A stretch of DNA of 21,763 nt from CAUYUA01 sp963575675 (GCA_963575675.1 CAUYUA010000244.1:1-21763); one strand, 5' to 3'; positions 14,960 through 21,763 are shown, counted from the first letter of the stretch. The notes: generated by a model not told the origin, from the letters alone. Numbers and translations are program-made.

Positions 14960-16060
14960 TCAAACATTAAACCGGAAATGAAAAATATCGCCGTCTTGCA
15001 CTTCGTATTCCTTGCCTTCTTGACGCATGCGTCCGGCGTCTTTACAGGCTTGCTCGCCGCCCAGCGTCACAAAACTGTTGAAGTCAATGGTCTCGGCGCG
15101 AATGAATCCACGCTCGAAATCCGAGTGGATCACACCCGCAGCCTCTGGAGCCTTGGCGTGACGTCGCACCGTCCACGCGCGGGTTTCCTTCGGGCCGGCC
15201 GTGAAGAAAGTGATTAAATCCAACAGTCCGTAGCCGACGCGGATCACGCGATTGAGGCCGGTCTCGTTCAGGCCGAGAGCCTCAAGAAAATCACGCTTTT
15301 CCTGAGGGTCCGCCAACTGCGCAACTTCAGACTCAATCGCCGCCGACACCACCACCGCCGCCGCGCCCTCTTGAGCCGCTTTTTCCATCACTTTCGCCGA
15401 CAGAGCATTGCCCTCGGCGGCGGACGCCTCTTCGACATTGCAGACGTATAAAACCGGCTTGGCCGATAGAAGTTGCAATTGTTGGAATAAAGGCCGCTCT
15501 TCATCGCTGACGACGACGGTTCGCGCAGGGCGGCCCTGTTGCAACGCCGTTAAAGCGCGCTCCATCAAAACCACCTGCGTTTTGGCTTCTTTGTCGCCGC
15601 CTTTGGCTTTTTTTTGTCCGGCGATCAAGCGCCGCTCCAGCCCGTCGAGGTCGGCAAGCATCAATTCGGTTTCAACGGTGTCCGCGTCGCGCAAGGGGTC
15701 CACCGAGCCCTCCACATGAGTGACGTCGCCGGATTCGAAACAGCGCAAAACGTGCAAAATCGCATCGACTTCGCGAATGTTGGCCAAGAATTGGTTGCCC
15801 AATCCTTCGCCTTTTGACGCGCCGCGAATCAAACCGGCAATGTCCACCACCTCAAGCTGAGTCGGTAAAATTTTGGCCGATTTGGCGATCGCGGCGATTT
15901 TTTCCAAGCGAGGATCAGGAACGCCCACTCGACCGACGTTCGGCTCTTTGGTGCAGAACGGAAAATTCGCGGCTTCGGCGGCTTGCGTCGCGGTCAGCGC
16001 ATTAAAAAGAGTCGATTTTCCGACATTCGGCAAACCGACGATCCCACAATTAAAACCCAT
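14960..16060 (-). CDS. ychF: Redox-regulated ATPase YchF
   Basis: YchF is an Obg-family P-loop protein that binds ATP and associates with ribosomes. The 366-residue protein has P-loop GLPNVGKST at 9-17, the family motif FPFCTKEPNVGRV at 33-45, DIAGL at 73-77 and, instead of NKxD, the ATP-favouring NVEE at 208-211. The C-terminal TGS-like domain (FFTAGPKETRAWTVRRHAKA to the end) closes it. Length is that of E. coli YchF. Start ATG 16060 has AGGA about 11 bases upstream, a little far. It is divergent from the lipoprotein gene (182-bp spacer). Confidence 0.97.
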   Translation of the reverse strand: MGFNCGIVGLPNVGKSTLFNALTATQAAEAANFPFCTKEPNVGRVGVPDPRLEKIAAIAKSAKILPTQLEVVDIAGLIRGASKGEGLGNQFLANIREVDAILHVLRCFESGDVTHVEGSVDPLRDADTVETELMLADLDGLERRLIAGQKKAKGGDKEAKTQVVLMERALTALQQGRPARTVVVSDEERPLFQQLQLLSAKPVLYVCNVEEASAAEGNALSAKVMEKAAQEGAAAVVVSAAIESEVAQLADPQEKRDFLEALGLNETGLNRVIRVGYGLLDLITFFTAGPKETRAWTVRRHAKAPEAAGVIHSDFERGFIRAETIDFNSFVTLGGEQACKDAGRMRQEGKEYEVQDGDIFHFRFNV

Positions 16061-16072
16061 GTTTCACATCAT

Positions 16073-16098
16073 CCTAAAAATCGAGGTCCTAAAAATCG
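16073..16098. repeat. 15-bp-period direct repeat of CCTAAAAATCG
   Basis: CCTAAAAATCG occurs at 16073-16083 and 16088-16098. The first copy provides the AGGA ribosome site of ychF on the minus strand; the second repeats it 15 bases further out. Confidence 0.7.
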
Positions 16099-16242
16099 GG
16101 AGCCGGTTCTCAACGGTCTCGGCCTCCATGACTCTGAACGAGAGAATAGCCGGAGGGGAAACATGGCGACAACGGCTCTTGTGCCCGTCGCGTCCATTCT
16201 TTACAGTTCCACCCCTGTCTACAGCCGCACCGAGTTCGCCCG

Positions 16243-16791
16243 ATGATCCTTTCTTCCCGCCTTTCAATCGTCGCAATCGCCGCCGCGCTGACTGTCTCCG
16301 GCTGCTCGATGCTGTCTTCGTCGTCCACCAAGGAGCGAACAGGCGATCTCGGTTGTCCACAAGTCGGAATTATTCGAGATTTGTCGCAGATCACCAATTT
16401 TCGTCCTGGAAAGCGTGATCTCGCAGACGTGATTTCCCACGCTGAAATCGCTGATTTCAAGGGTGATTGCACCTATGACGGCAAAGGCGTCTCCATCAGC
16501 GTCGCCGTTGCTTTGGTCGCAGAGCGCGGGCCTGCTTTTACTGGAAGCCAAGCCGACTATACTTACTTCGTCGCCATAGCCAATCCTGAAAATCGAATTC
16601 TTGCAAAGCAAGAGTTCTCCACCGCCGTTGAATTCAAAAACGGCGCGCCCCGAGCCGGAACGCGTGAAGAGCTGACCCAAGCGATTCCTCTGGCTGTTGA
16701 CGAGGATGGGCGCGGCTACCGAGTAATGTTGGGGTTTCAGTTGACGCCGGAGCAAATTGAGTTTAACCGACGCGCGACCGCTAAAAAGTAA
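16243..16791 (+). CDS. Predicted outer-membrane lipoprotein, unknown function
   Basis: This 182-residue protein starts with a basic-hydrophobic signal and a lipobox VSGC with the lipidated Cys at 21, so it should be cut by signal peptidase II and anchored in a membrane. After a Ser-rich linker it has GDLGCPQVGIIRDLSQITNF, then CTYDGKGVSISVAVALVAER, and a region ending RVMLGFQLTPEQIEFNRR. It looks like the conserved hypothetical lipoproteins of alphaproteobacteria, with an apparent beta-rich fold, but I do not know a function. The Cys pair (38 and 76) may form a disulfide. The ribosome site before ATG 16243 is poor (GAG 9 bases upstream). It is followed 51 bp later by the CDGSH gene. Confidence 0.85.
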   Translation: MILSSRLSIVAIAAALTVSGCSMLSSSSTKERTGDLGCPQVGIIRDLSQITNFRPGKRDLADVISHAEIADFKGDCTYDGKGVSISVAVALVAERGPAFTGSQADYTYFVAIANPENRILAKQEFSTAVEFKNGAPRAGTREELTQAIPLAVDEDGRGYRVMLGFQLTPEQIEFNRRATAKK

Positions 16792-16842
16792 CCGTTGAAA
16801 ATCAATTCTCTGATCTCTGATTCTTAAAGCATGGAGTCCTTC

Positions 16843-17082
16843 GTGTCGGAACAATCTGTCGTCTCTCAATCGGCGCCTTACGCCGTCGAGGTTGAAGCGG
16901 AAAAAGCTTATTTTTGGTGTCGGTGCGGCCTTAGTAAAAAAGAGCCTTTCTGCGATGGCGCGCATAAAGGGACTGATTTCGCGCCGATGAAATATATTCC
17001 GACGGAAGCCGGAACCGCCTATTTCTGTGGTTGCAAAAAAACGGCCGGCCAGCCGTTGTGCGATGGGCGTCATAACGCTTAG
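16843..17082 (+). CDS. Double CDGSH iron-sulfur domain protein
   Basis: The 79-residue protein carries two [2Fe-2S] CDGSH motifs: Cys26, Cys28, Cys37, His41 (CRCGLSKKEPFCDGAH) and Cys62, Cys64, Cys73, His77 (CGCKKTAGQPLCDGRH). These 3-Cys/1-His sites bind redox-active clusters; the biological role in bacteria is not settled (electron or cluster transfer has been proposed). I prefer GTG 16843 because GGAG lies 6 bases upstream and the protein then begins MSEQSVVSQSAPYAVEVEA; ATG 16831 adds four residues and has no ribosome site. It lies 51 bp after the lipoprotein gene and ends before a strong terminator. Confidence 0.93.
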   Translation: MSEQSVVSQSAPYAVEVEAEKAYFWCRCGLSKKEPFCDGAHKGTDFAPMKYIPTEAGTAYFCGCKKTAGQPLCDGRHNA

Positions 17083-17088
17083 GGCAAA

Positions 17089-17137
17089 CCGACGACAAAA
17101 AAACGCCGACGACAAAAAACGCCGGCGACAGAAAACT
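17089..17137 (+). repeat. Three tandem 16-17-bp units after the CDGSH gene
   Basis: CCGACGACAAAAAAACG, CCGACGACAAAAAACG and CCGGCGACAGAAAACT follow one another directly (17089-17105, 17106-17121, 17122-17137). They occupy the space between the stop codon and the terminator hairpin. Confidence 0.8.
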
Positions 17138-17140
17138 AAG

Positions 17141-17188
17141 AAAGCCAAAGGGTTCAGGAACACAGTTTCTGGATCCTTTGGCTTTTTT
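17141..17188 (+). terminator. Rho-independent terminator of the CDGSH gene, built on a family B fragment
   Basis: AAAGCCAAAGG (17141-17151) pairs perfectly with CCTTTGGCTTT (17175-17185), and a run of six T ends at 17188. The loop region GGTTCAGGAACACAGTTTCT is a reverse-orientation piece of the family B core. It is the clearest intrinsic terminator in the window. Confidence 0.85.
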
Positions 17189-17206
17189 GTCTGTAGTCGA
17201 TATAAT
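17178..17206 (+). promoter_or_regulatory. Candidate sigma-70 promoter of the patatin-like gene
   Basis: TTGGCT (17178-17183), a 17-base spacer, then a perfect TATAAT (17201-17206). The -35 box lies inside the right arm of the upstream terminator. The start would be near 17213, giving a leader of about 75 bases before ATG 17287. Confidence 0.6.
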
Positions 17207-17286
17207 TTTTTATATGGACTATGATTTTTAATGCTGATAATATGTTTACCGATTCAAAAATAACGCTCGAATCGGGAGAAACAGCG

Positions 17287-18417
17287 ATGTTGGACAATCG
17301 TTCTCGTCAAACTGTTAAGATTGCTTTCGCGCTCGGCGGTCTCGCCGGAAACAACGCACACGGAGCAGGTTTCTTACACGCCGCGTGCGAAAACGACATT
17401 CGTCCGGATATCATTTCTTGCACATCCGGCCAAATTTATTGGACATACTATTTCCTTGAATACATCAGAGCGTCTTCCAACGATCGCAAGAATTTGCGGG
17501 ATCGTATGGTGGAAGACATCAATAAACTTCAACCCTCCGGTCGTTTGGAAACCGATCTGGCGTTGTTGCTGATGCGCGGCGTTCCCAATAAATTCCGAGT
17601 TCCTTATTCGGAATATGCCTCAGAATATGTCGGTCGATTGCTTGACGCCTTGTCGGGAGCGCTCAATCCTAAGAAAAATCAAAGCTTTTTAAAGTCTTTG
17701 CTCGATGCGCCGCCGGCGCGCACTTTGGAGCCGCTCTATCCGGAAGAGCTGTGGACCAAAATGGTCAATCGCTTTAACGAAGAAAAAGAAATCGGCGTCG
17801 CCTTCAACGCCTATGACCCTGTTAGCGCAACCGAGATCGTTTATATTAACCCTCGTCTGAAAGAAATTCTTGGTTTGACGAAAGAGAAGGTTACAGAGAA
17901 GAATGCGGCGAAAGCAGGATATTGCGGCCATAATTTTGAAATCAACCTGCAATATGAAGACATTACCTATGAAGGTCTGCGTCAAGCGCTTCATCTGTAT
18001 CAATACGGATTCGTGGCCGAAGATGCGAAATCGGTTTCTTCCAAACCCATCGATGGCGCATATTTTCGTCAGATTATGCTAAGCGAGTTGTCTCCTGCGG
18101 AAACCATTTACATCGCTCGTCCGACCAACGTCAAATGGATCGATCGCCTTCCTCAGACCTATATCGAGCTGGAAGACCTCAAAACCGAAGTCATGTTCAA
18201 TGGGTCTTATGATGGCGAGCGTGATAAAATCGAGATGGTTAATAAGTTCCTTGAAAAGGGCTTGCTGAAGAGCGATTCCGGATATCATAAAATCAAACTG
18301 CTTGATGTTCCTATGAGCATTCAGCGTGGTTATTTCGACTACATCTTCGAAAAAATCGAGGTTTTTGATCTTTCTTGGAAAGAAGCGGATAAATTGTTTA
18401 AAGCAAACAAACAATAA
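17287..18417 (+). CDS. Patatin-like protein with altered nucleophile elbow
   Basis: The 376-residue protein has the layout of a patatin-like phospholipase: IAFALGGLAGNNAHGAGFLH (12-31) in place of the Gly-rich oxyanion loop, CTSGQ at 45-49 in place of GxSxG, with Ser47 as the likely nucleophile, and an Asp256-Gly-Ala motif (KPIDGAYF) that fits the Ser/Asp dyad. The middle region FNAYDPVSATEIVYI and the later TIYIARPTNVKW are also patatin-like. No signal peptide or membrane segment is visible, so it should be cytoplasmic. I chose ATG 17287 because GGAG lies 8 bases upstream; the frame is open from ATG 17221. It is monocistronic, with its own promoter and terminator. Whether it is an active lipase is uncertain. 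Confidence 0.8.
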   Translation: MLDNRSRQTVKIAFALGGLAGNNAHGAGFLHAACENDIRPDIISCTSGQIYWTYYFLEYIRASSNDRKNLRDRMVEDINKLQPSGRLETDLALLLMRGVPNKFRVPYSEYASEYVGRLLDALSGALNPKKNQSFLKSLLDAPPARTLEPLYPEELWTKMVNRFNEEKEIGVAFNAYDPVSATEIVYINPRLKEILGLTKEKVTEKNAAKAGYCGHNFEINLQYEDITYEGLRQALHLYQYGFVAEDAKSVSSKPIDGAYFRQIMLSELSPAETIYIARPTNVKWIDRLPQTYIELEDLKTEVMFNGSYDGERDKIEMVNKFLEKGLLKSDSGYHKIKLLDVPMSIQRGYFDYIFEKIEVFDLSWKEADKLFKANKQ

Positions 18418-18445
18418 AAGCCATAATTGCACAAGTTTTACCTTG

Positions 18446-18476
18446 AGAAGAGGAAAAAAATTTCCTCTTCTATTTT
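18446..18476 (+). terminator. Rho-independent terminator of the patatin-like gene
   Basis: AGAAGAGGAAA (18446-18456) and TTTCCTCTTCT (18461-18471) form a perfect 11-bp stem with an AAAA loop, followed by ATTTT. It lies 28 bp after the stop codon. Confidence 0.8.
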
Positions 18477-18595
18477 AAGGTCGTGGAAGGAGCCGTTTTT
18501 TTTTGCTTTTCTTCGACCAAGGAACGTCCTTCAGATGTGTTTCTTTATGGCGTCTGTCTGCCAAATTTTTCATCCATCGCACCTTTGATCGGCAA

Positions 18596-18624
18596 TTGAC
18601 CTTTTCATTTCCAGTGTTTAGCAT
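18596..18624 (+). promoter_or_regulatory. Candidate promoter of serC
   Basis: TTGACC (18596-18601) and TAGCAT (18619-18624) stand 17 bases apart. The predicted start near 18631 would place the candidate serC leader at the very 5' end of the message. Confidence 0.5.
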
Positions 18625-18628
18625 CCGT

Positions 18629-18676
18629 TCCGGGCCACGATCCCCCACCGGATTGCTCTATTCTGAAAGGAATAGC
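18629..18676 (+). ncRNA. Candidate serC leader RNA with sequestered ribosome site
   Basis: Two small hairpins precede serC: TCCGG (18629-18633) with CCGGA (18648-18652), and CTATTC (18658-18663) with GAATAG (18670-18675). The loop of the second, TGAAAG, and its right arm contain the AAAGGA ribosome site, so folding would hide it. A conserved 'serC motif' RNA of this general kind has been described before serC in alphaproteobacteria. I cannot compare with the consensus here, so identity is inferred from position and shape. Confidence 0.5.
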
Positions 18677-18680
18677 TTTG

Positions 18681-19823
18681 ATGAAACCTTCTCTTCGTCC
18701 GAACTCTCCTCTTTCTTCCGGCCCTTGCGCCAAACGTCCCGGATGGTCTCTGAGCGCTCTCAGCAACGCTTGCCTTGGCCGCTCTCATCGCGCCAAACTC
18801 GGCAAAGCCAAACTCCAAGACGTCATCACGCTTTCTTGCGAAGTTCTCGGCCTTCCGGCAGGGTATCGCCTCGGAATTGTCCCGGCCTCCGACACCGGCG
18901 CCGTTGAAATGGCCTTGTGGTCTCTTCTCGGCCCGCGTCCCGTCGACGCCTTGGTGTGGGAAAGTTTCGGCAAAGATTGGGGAACCGATGTCGTAAAGCA
19001 ACTCAAGCTTAAAGACGCTCGGACCATTCAAGCTCCCTATGGCGAGCTTCCTGATCTGACGCAAGTCGATTTCAGCCACGACGTGATCTTTACGTGGAAC
19101 GGCACCACGTCCGGCGTGCGCGTTCCCAATGGCGACTGGATCCCCGCCGATCGTCAAGGCTTGACGATTTGCGACGCAACCTCAGCCGCCTACGCGATGA
19201 ATCTTCCCTGGGAGAAGCTCGACGTCGTTACTTGGTCGTGGCAGAAAGTGCTCGGTGGAGAAGCCGCGCACGGCATGCTCGTCTTGTCGCCTCGCGCGGT
19301 CGAGCGCTTGGAAAGCCACAAACCCGCGTGGCCGATGCCTAAAATCTTCCGCATGACCAAAGACGGAAAGATCAACGAGGGTATTTTCAAAGGCGAAACC
19401 ATCAACACTCCGTCGATGCTCTGTGTCGAAGACGCTCTGGATGGTTTGAACTGGGCCAAAAGCATCGGTGGTTTGCCTGCTTTGATCGCTCGTTCCGAGG
19501 CCAATTTGGCCGCCGTGGCGCAGTGGCGATCCGGCGCCGGTTGGGTTGACTTCTTGGCCCGTGATCCGGCGACTCGAAGCTGCACTTCGATTTGCTTGAA
19601 GTTCGTCGATCCCAAGGTCGCGGCCATGGACGCCGCCGGGCAAGCCGACGTCGCCAAGAAAATCGTCTCTCTTCTGGAGAAGGAAGGCGCGGCTCTGGAT
19701 GTTGGGGCTTATCGCGACGCGCCTCCCGGTTTGCGCGTATGGGGCGGAGCGACGGTCGAAACCAGCGATATTCAGGCGTTGTTGCCTTGGTTGGATTGGG
19801 CGTTTAAAACCGTCGTCGGCTGA
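18681..19823 (+). CDS. serC: Phosphoserine aminotransferase SerC (alphaproteobacterial type)
   Basis: SerC converts 3-phosphohydroxypyruvate to O-phosphoserine with glutamate, using PLP. The 380-residue protein matches the alphaproteobacterial subtype: RPNSPLSSGPCAKRPGW at 6-22, LGRSHRAKLGK at 32-42, GIVPASDTGAVEMALWSLLG at 65-84, TWNGTTSGVRVP at 138-149, DATSAAYAM at 165-173 and the PLP lysine Lys189 in WSWQKVLGGE. Start is ATG 18681 with AGGA 9 bases upstream; TTG 18678 is the only alternative nearby. serA follows after 105 bp on the same strand, so the two consecutive serine-pathway enzymes are very likely co-transcribed. Confidence 0.97.
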   Translation: MKPSLRPNSPLSSGPCAKRPGWSLSALSNACLGRSHRAKLGKAKLQDVITLSCEVLGLPAGYRLGIVPASDTGAVEMALWSLLGPRPVDALVWESFGKDWGTDVVKQLKLKDARTIQAPYGELPDLTQVDFSHDVIFTWNGTTSGVRVPNGDWIPADRQGLTICDATSAAYAMNLPWEKLDVVTWSWQKVLGGEAAHGMLVLSPRAVERLESHKPAWPMPKIFRMTKDGKINEGIFKGETINTPSMLCVEDALDGLNWAKSIGGLPALIARSEANLAAVAQWRSGAGWVDFLARDPATRSCTSICLKFVDPKVAAMDAAGQADVAKKIVSLLEKEGAALDVGAYRDAPPGLRVWGGATVETSDIQALLPWLDWAFKTVVG

Positions 19824-19873
19824 TTTCTTTCAGAGGCGGATCGTTTTAAGAGAAAAAGCGGCGCGCGCGGGCT

Positions 19874-19901
19874 GAAACGGCTCTGCGCGCGGGTCCGTTT
19901 C
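19874..19901 (+). promoter_or_regulatory. Hairpin between serC and serA
   Basis: GAAACGG (19874-19880) and CCGTTTC (19895-19901) form a perfect 7-bp stem around a GC-rich loop with GCGCGCGGG echoes. It lies 27 bp before the serA ATG. No T-run follows, so it may tune stability or translation rather than terminate. Confidence 0.4.
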
Positions 19902-19928
19902 GAGTCTCAAGATTTAGAGGTTCCTGTT

Positions 19929-21506
19929 ATGCCGAAAGTTCTTATCTCGGATCAACTCAGCGCCCGCGCCGTCGAAATCTTCAAAGAGCGCGGCGTCGAG
20001 GTGGATGTGAAAACCGGCCTGAAGCCGGACGCCCTGAAAGCCATCATCGGCGAATATGACGGATTGGCGATCCGCTCGGCGACCAAAGTCACCAAAGAGA
20101 TTCTCGACGCCGCGCCTCGACTGAAAGTTGTGGGACGCGCCGGAATCGGTGTCGACAACGTCGATATTCCCGCCGCCACGGCGCGCGGCGTGGTGGTGAT
20201 GAACACGCCGTTCGGCAACTCGATCACGACCGCCGAGCACGCCGTTGCTTTGATGTTCGCTCTCGCGCGCGAGCTGCCTGCCGCCAACGCCTCCACGCAC
20301 GCCGGGAAGTGGGAAAAAAACCGCTTCATGGGCGTTGAGCTGACCGGAAAAACCTTGGGCGTCATCGGCTGCGGCAACATCGGCTCGATCGTCGCCGAAC
20401 GCGCGATCGGTTTAAAGATGCGCGTCGTCGCCTTCGATCCCTTCTTGTCCGGAGATCGCGCCGCCTCTCTGGGCGTTGAAAAAGTCGATATCGATGCGTT
20501 GTTCGCTCGCGCCGACTTCATCACGCTGCACACGCCTCTTACCGAGGGCACGCGCAACTTGCTCAACGCCGAAAACTTGGCCAAGTGCAAGAAGGGCGTG
20601 AGAATCATCAATTGCGCGCGCGGCGGTTTGATCGTTGAAGACGACTTGAAGGCCGCAATCGAGTCCGGGCGCGTTGCAGGCGCCGCTCTTGATGTTTTCG
20701 TCACCGAGCCCGCCAAAACCAGCCCTCTGTTCGGGATGGAGCAGGTCATCTGCACGCCTCACCTTGGGGCGTCGACGTCGGAAGCTCAAGAAAACGTCGC
20801 TCTGCAAGTCGCTGAGCAAATCGCGGATTTTCTGACCACCGGCGCCGTTGTCAACGCTCTGAACATGCCGTCCGTTTCTGCGGAAGACGCTCCTAAGCTT
20901 CGTCCCTACATTAAGCTTTCAGAACAGCTCGGCAGCTTTGCGGGGCAGATCACGCAGTCCGGTTTGAAGGCCGTCACGATCGAGTACGAAGGCCATGTCG
21001 CGGAGCTTAACACACGACCGCTGACGGCGACCGTGCTCAAGGGATTGCTGACTCCTTTGTTGGCTTCGGTCAATATGGTCAATGCTCCGGTGATCGCTCG
21101 GGAGCGCAACATTGAAATCTCTGAGACGAAACGTGAGCGCTCCAGCGATTACCACACTTTGATTCGCGTTATCGTCACGACGGACAATCGCACGCGGACT
21201 TTGGCGGGATCGTTGTTTGGGGGCGACAAGCCGCGTTTGGTGCTTATCGACGACGTGCCCGTGGAAGCCGAATTGTCCGCGAATATGTTGTTCACGCGCA
21301 ATGAGGATAAGCCGGGTTATATCGGGCGTCTTGGGGTGACTTTGGGCGACGCGGGGATCAACATTGCGACGTTCCATTTGGGACGCACTTCGCCGGGAGC
21401 GGATGCGATTGCTTTGGTGGCGGTGGATCAGCCGATCAGCGAGTTTTTGCTGGAGTCGATTCGCGCTCTGCCGGGTGTGGTGACGGCTGTCGCTTTAAAG
21501 TTTTAA
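19929..21506 (+). CDS. serA: D-3-phosphoglycerate dehydrogenase SerA
   Basis: SerA oxidises 3-phosphoglycerate with NAD+, the first step of serine synthesis. The 525-residue protein is the long form: substrate domain halves at about 1-100 and 285-320, NAD domain between them with GVIGCGNIG at 144-152 and Asp170 as the NAD-selecting acid, catalytic Arg231 (NCARGG), Glu260 (VTEP) and His278 (TPHLGAST), then an allosteric substrate-binding domain (about 320-450) and a C-terminal ACT domain (about 453-525, PGYIGRLGVTLGDAGINIAT). The ACT domain suggests possible serine feedback, though long forms vary. Start ATG 19929 has GAGG 8 bases upstream. Third-position composition appears to drift lower in GC in the last 400 bp, an impression only. 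Confidence 0.97.
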   Translation: MPKVLISDQLSARAVEIFKERGVEVDVKTGLKPDALKAIIGEYDGLAIRSATKVTKEILDAAPRLKVVGRAGIGVDNVDIPAATARGVVVMNTPFGNSITTAEHAVALMFALARELPAANASTHAGKWEKNRFMGVELTGKTLGVIGCGNIGSIVAERAIGLKMRVVAFDPFLSGDRAASLGVEKVDIDALFARADFITLHTPLTEGTRNLLNAENLAKCKKGVRIINCARGGLIVEDDLKAAIESGRVAGAALDVFVTEPAKTSPLFGMEQVICTPHLGASTSEAQENVALQVAEQIADFLTTGAVVNALNMPSVSAEDAPKLRPYIKLSEQLGSFAGQITQSGLKAVTIEYEGHVAELNTRPLTATVLKGLLTPLLASVNMVNAPVIARERNIEISETKRERSSDYHTLIRVIVTTDNRTRTLAGSLFGGDKPRLVLIDDVPVEAELSANMLFTRNEDKPGYIGRLGVTLGDAGINIATFHLGRTSPGADAIALVAVDQPISEFLLESIRALPGVVTAVALKF

Positions 21507-21537
21507 GAAGAACAGAGTGTTTCGAAAAAATTAAAAA

Positions 21538-21623
21538 AGTCAAAGGGTCCAGGGGCTGTGCTCCTGGTCGTCGGGGATCATAAGGGGGGAGCGAAAGCCC
21601 CCCTTATTTGCCCGAAGGGCAAA
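21538..21623 (+). repeat. Interspersed repeat family B, copy B7, with two hairpins
   Basis: This is the fullest single copy: the GGGTCCAGGGGCTGTGCTCC core, TGGTCG, ATCATAAGGGGGG, then AAAGCCCCCCTTA and TTTGCCCGAAGGGCAAA. Stems are TAAGGGGGG/CCCCCCTTA (21581-21589, 21598-21606) and TTTGCCC/GGGCAAA (21607-21613, 21617-21623). It lies 30 bp after serA and may end its transcript. Confidence 0.85.
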
Positions 21624-21625
21624 GC

Positions 21626-21657
21626 GTTGCGTCGATAAAAGGTTGCGTCGATAAAAG
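21626..21657. repeat. Perfect 16-bp tandem duplication
   Basis: GTTGCGTCGATAAAAG occurs twice in direct succession (21626-21641, 21642-21657), right at the end of repeat copy B7. Confidence 0.9.
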
Positions 21658-21716
21658 ACAGGAAACCGGAATCGAAGCCGAAGTAAGAGCAGGGTAAAGG
21701 TCAAAGGGAAGGCCAA

Positions 21717-21763
21717 GGCTCCGCCCTGGACCCGCCAAAGGCCGGGAGGCCTTTGGAAACCAT
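21717..21763 (-). repeat. Interspersed repeat family A, copy A3
   Basis: The reverse complement matches bases 8-54 of copy A1 with two differences. The 9-bp stem CCAAAGGCC (21735-21743) and GGCCTTTGG (21748-21756) is intact. The copy is cut by the end of the window. Confidence 0.85.

Noticed and set aside
16264..17163. Long minus-strand open frame (299 codons)
   Set aside because: It covers the lipoprotein and CDGSH genes in antisense. Those two have clear lipobox and iron-sulfur motifs; this frame has no recognisable domain.
83..21506. A new defence island or biosynthetic cluster
   Set aside because: Neighbours are ordinary housekeeping genes with their own signals. The Rpn-like, CDGSH and patatin-like genes are not adjacent to one another in a way that indicates one system.

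Overview
The window reads as chromosomal DNA of an alphaproteobacterium, most likely Rhodospirillales-like. The grounds are the radA-cvpA-purF gene order, a DUF465 (YdcH) gene, an alphaproteobacterial-type SerC followed directly by SerA, O-succinylhomoserine sulfhydrylase (MetZ), and a long chemotaxis receptor with the C-terminal sensory-like domain typical of that group. Base composition is moderate and looks even across the window. No lineage can be assigned without a search.

Layout. 83-358 (-): short Rpn/DUF4351-like gene with an internal tandem repeat. 450-6447 (-): radA, cvpA, purF and a diverged chemotaxis receptor. 6698-7348 (-): ubiX, divergent from a small ydcH-type gene at 7449-7622 (+). 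7902-9377 (-): der. 9513-12404 (-): a 963-residue chemotaxis receptor carrying a PilZ domain. 12624-14400 (-): DUF423 membrane protein and metZ. 14960-16060 (-): ychF. After that the strand switches to +: a lipoprotein (16243-16791), a double CDGSH iron-sulfur protein (16843-17082), a patatin-like protein (17287-18417), then serC (18681-19823) and serA (19929-21506).

Most genes are housekeeping: purine synthesis (PurF), serine synthesis (SerC then SerA), methionine synthesis (MetZ), ubiquinone cofactor supply (UbiX), DNA repair (RadA) and ribosome-associated GTPases (Der, YchF). Two chemoreceptors, one with an intact c-di-GMP binding signature, indicate a motile, signalling-rich cell.

The most unusual content lies between the genes. 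Two families of interspersed, hairpin-forming repeats occupy many of the spacers. Family A lies at both extreme ends of the window in opposite orientations and once inside. Family B is present as single copies and as head-to-head inverted pairs. Several spacers and gene edges also carry perfect short tandem duplications of 12-18 bp. I saw no rRNA, tRNA, CRISPR array, intact transposase or prophage, and no clear new multi-gene defence or biosynthetic system; the repeat landscape is the best candidate for something undescribed.
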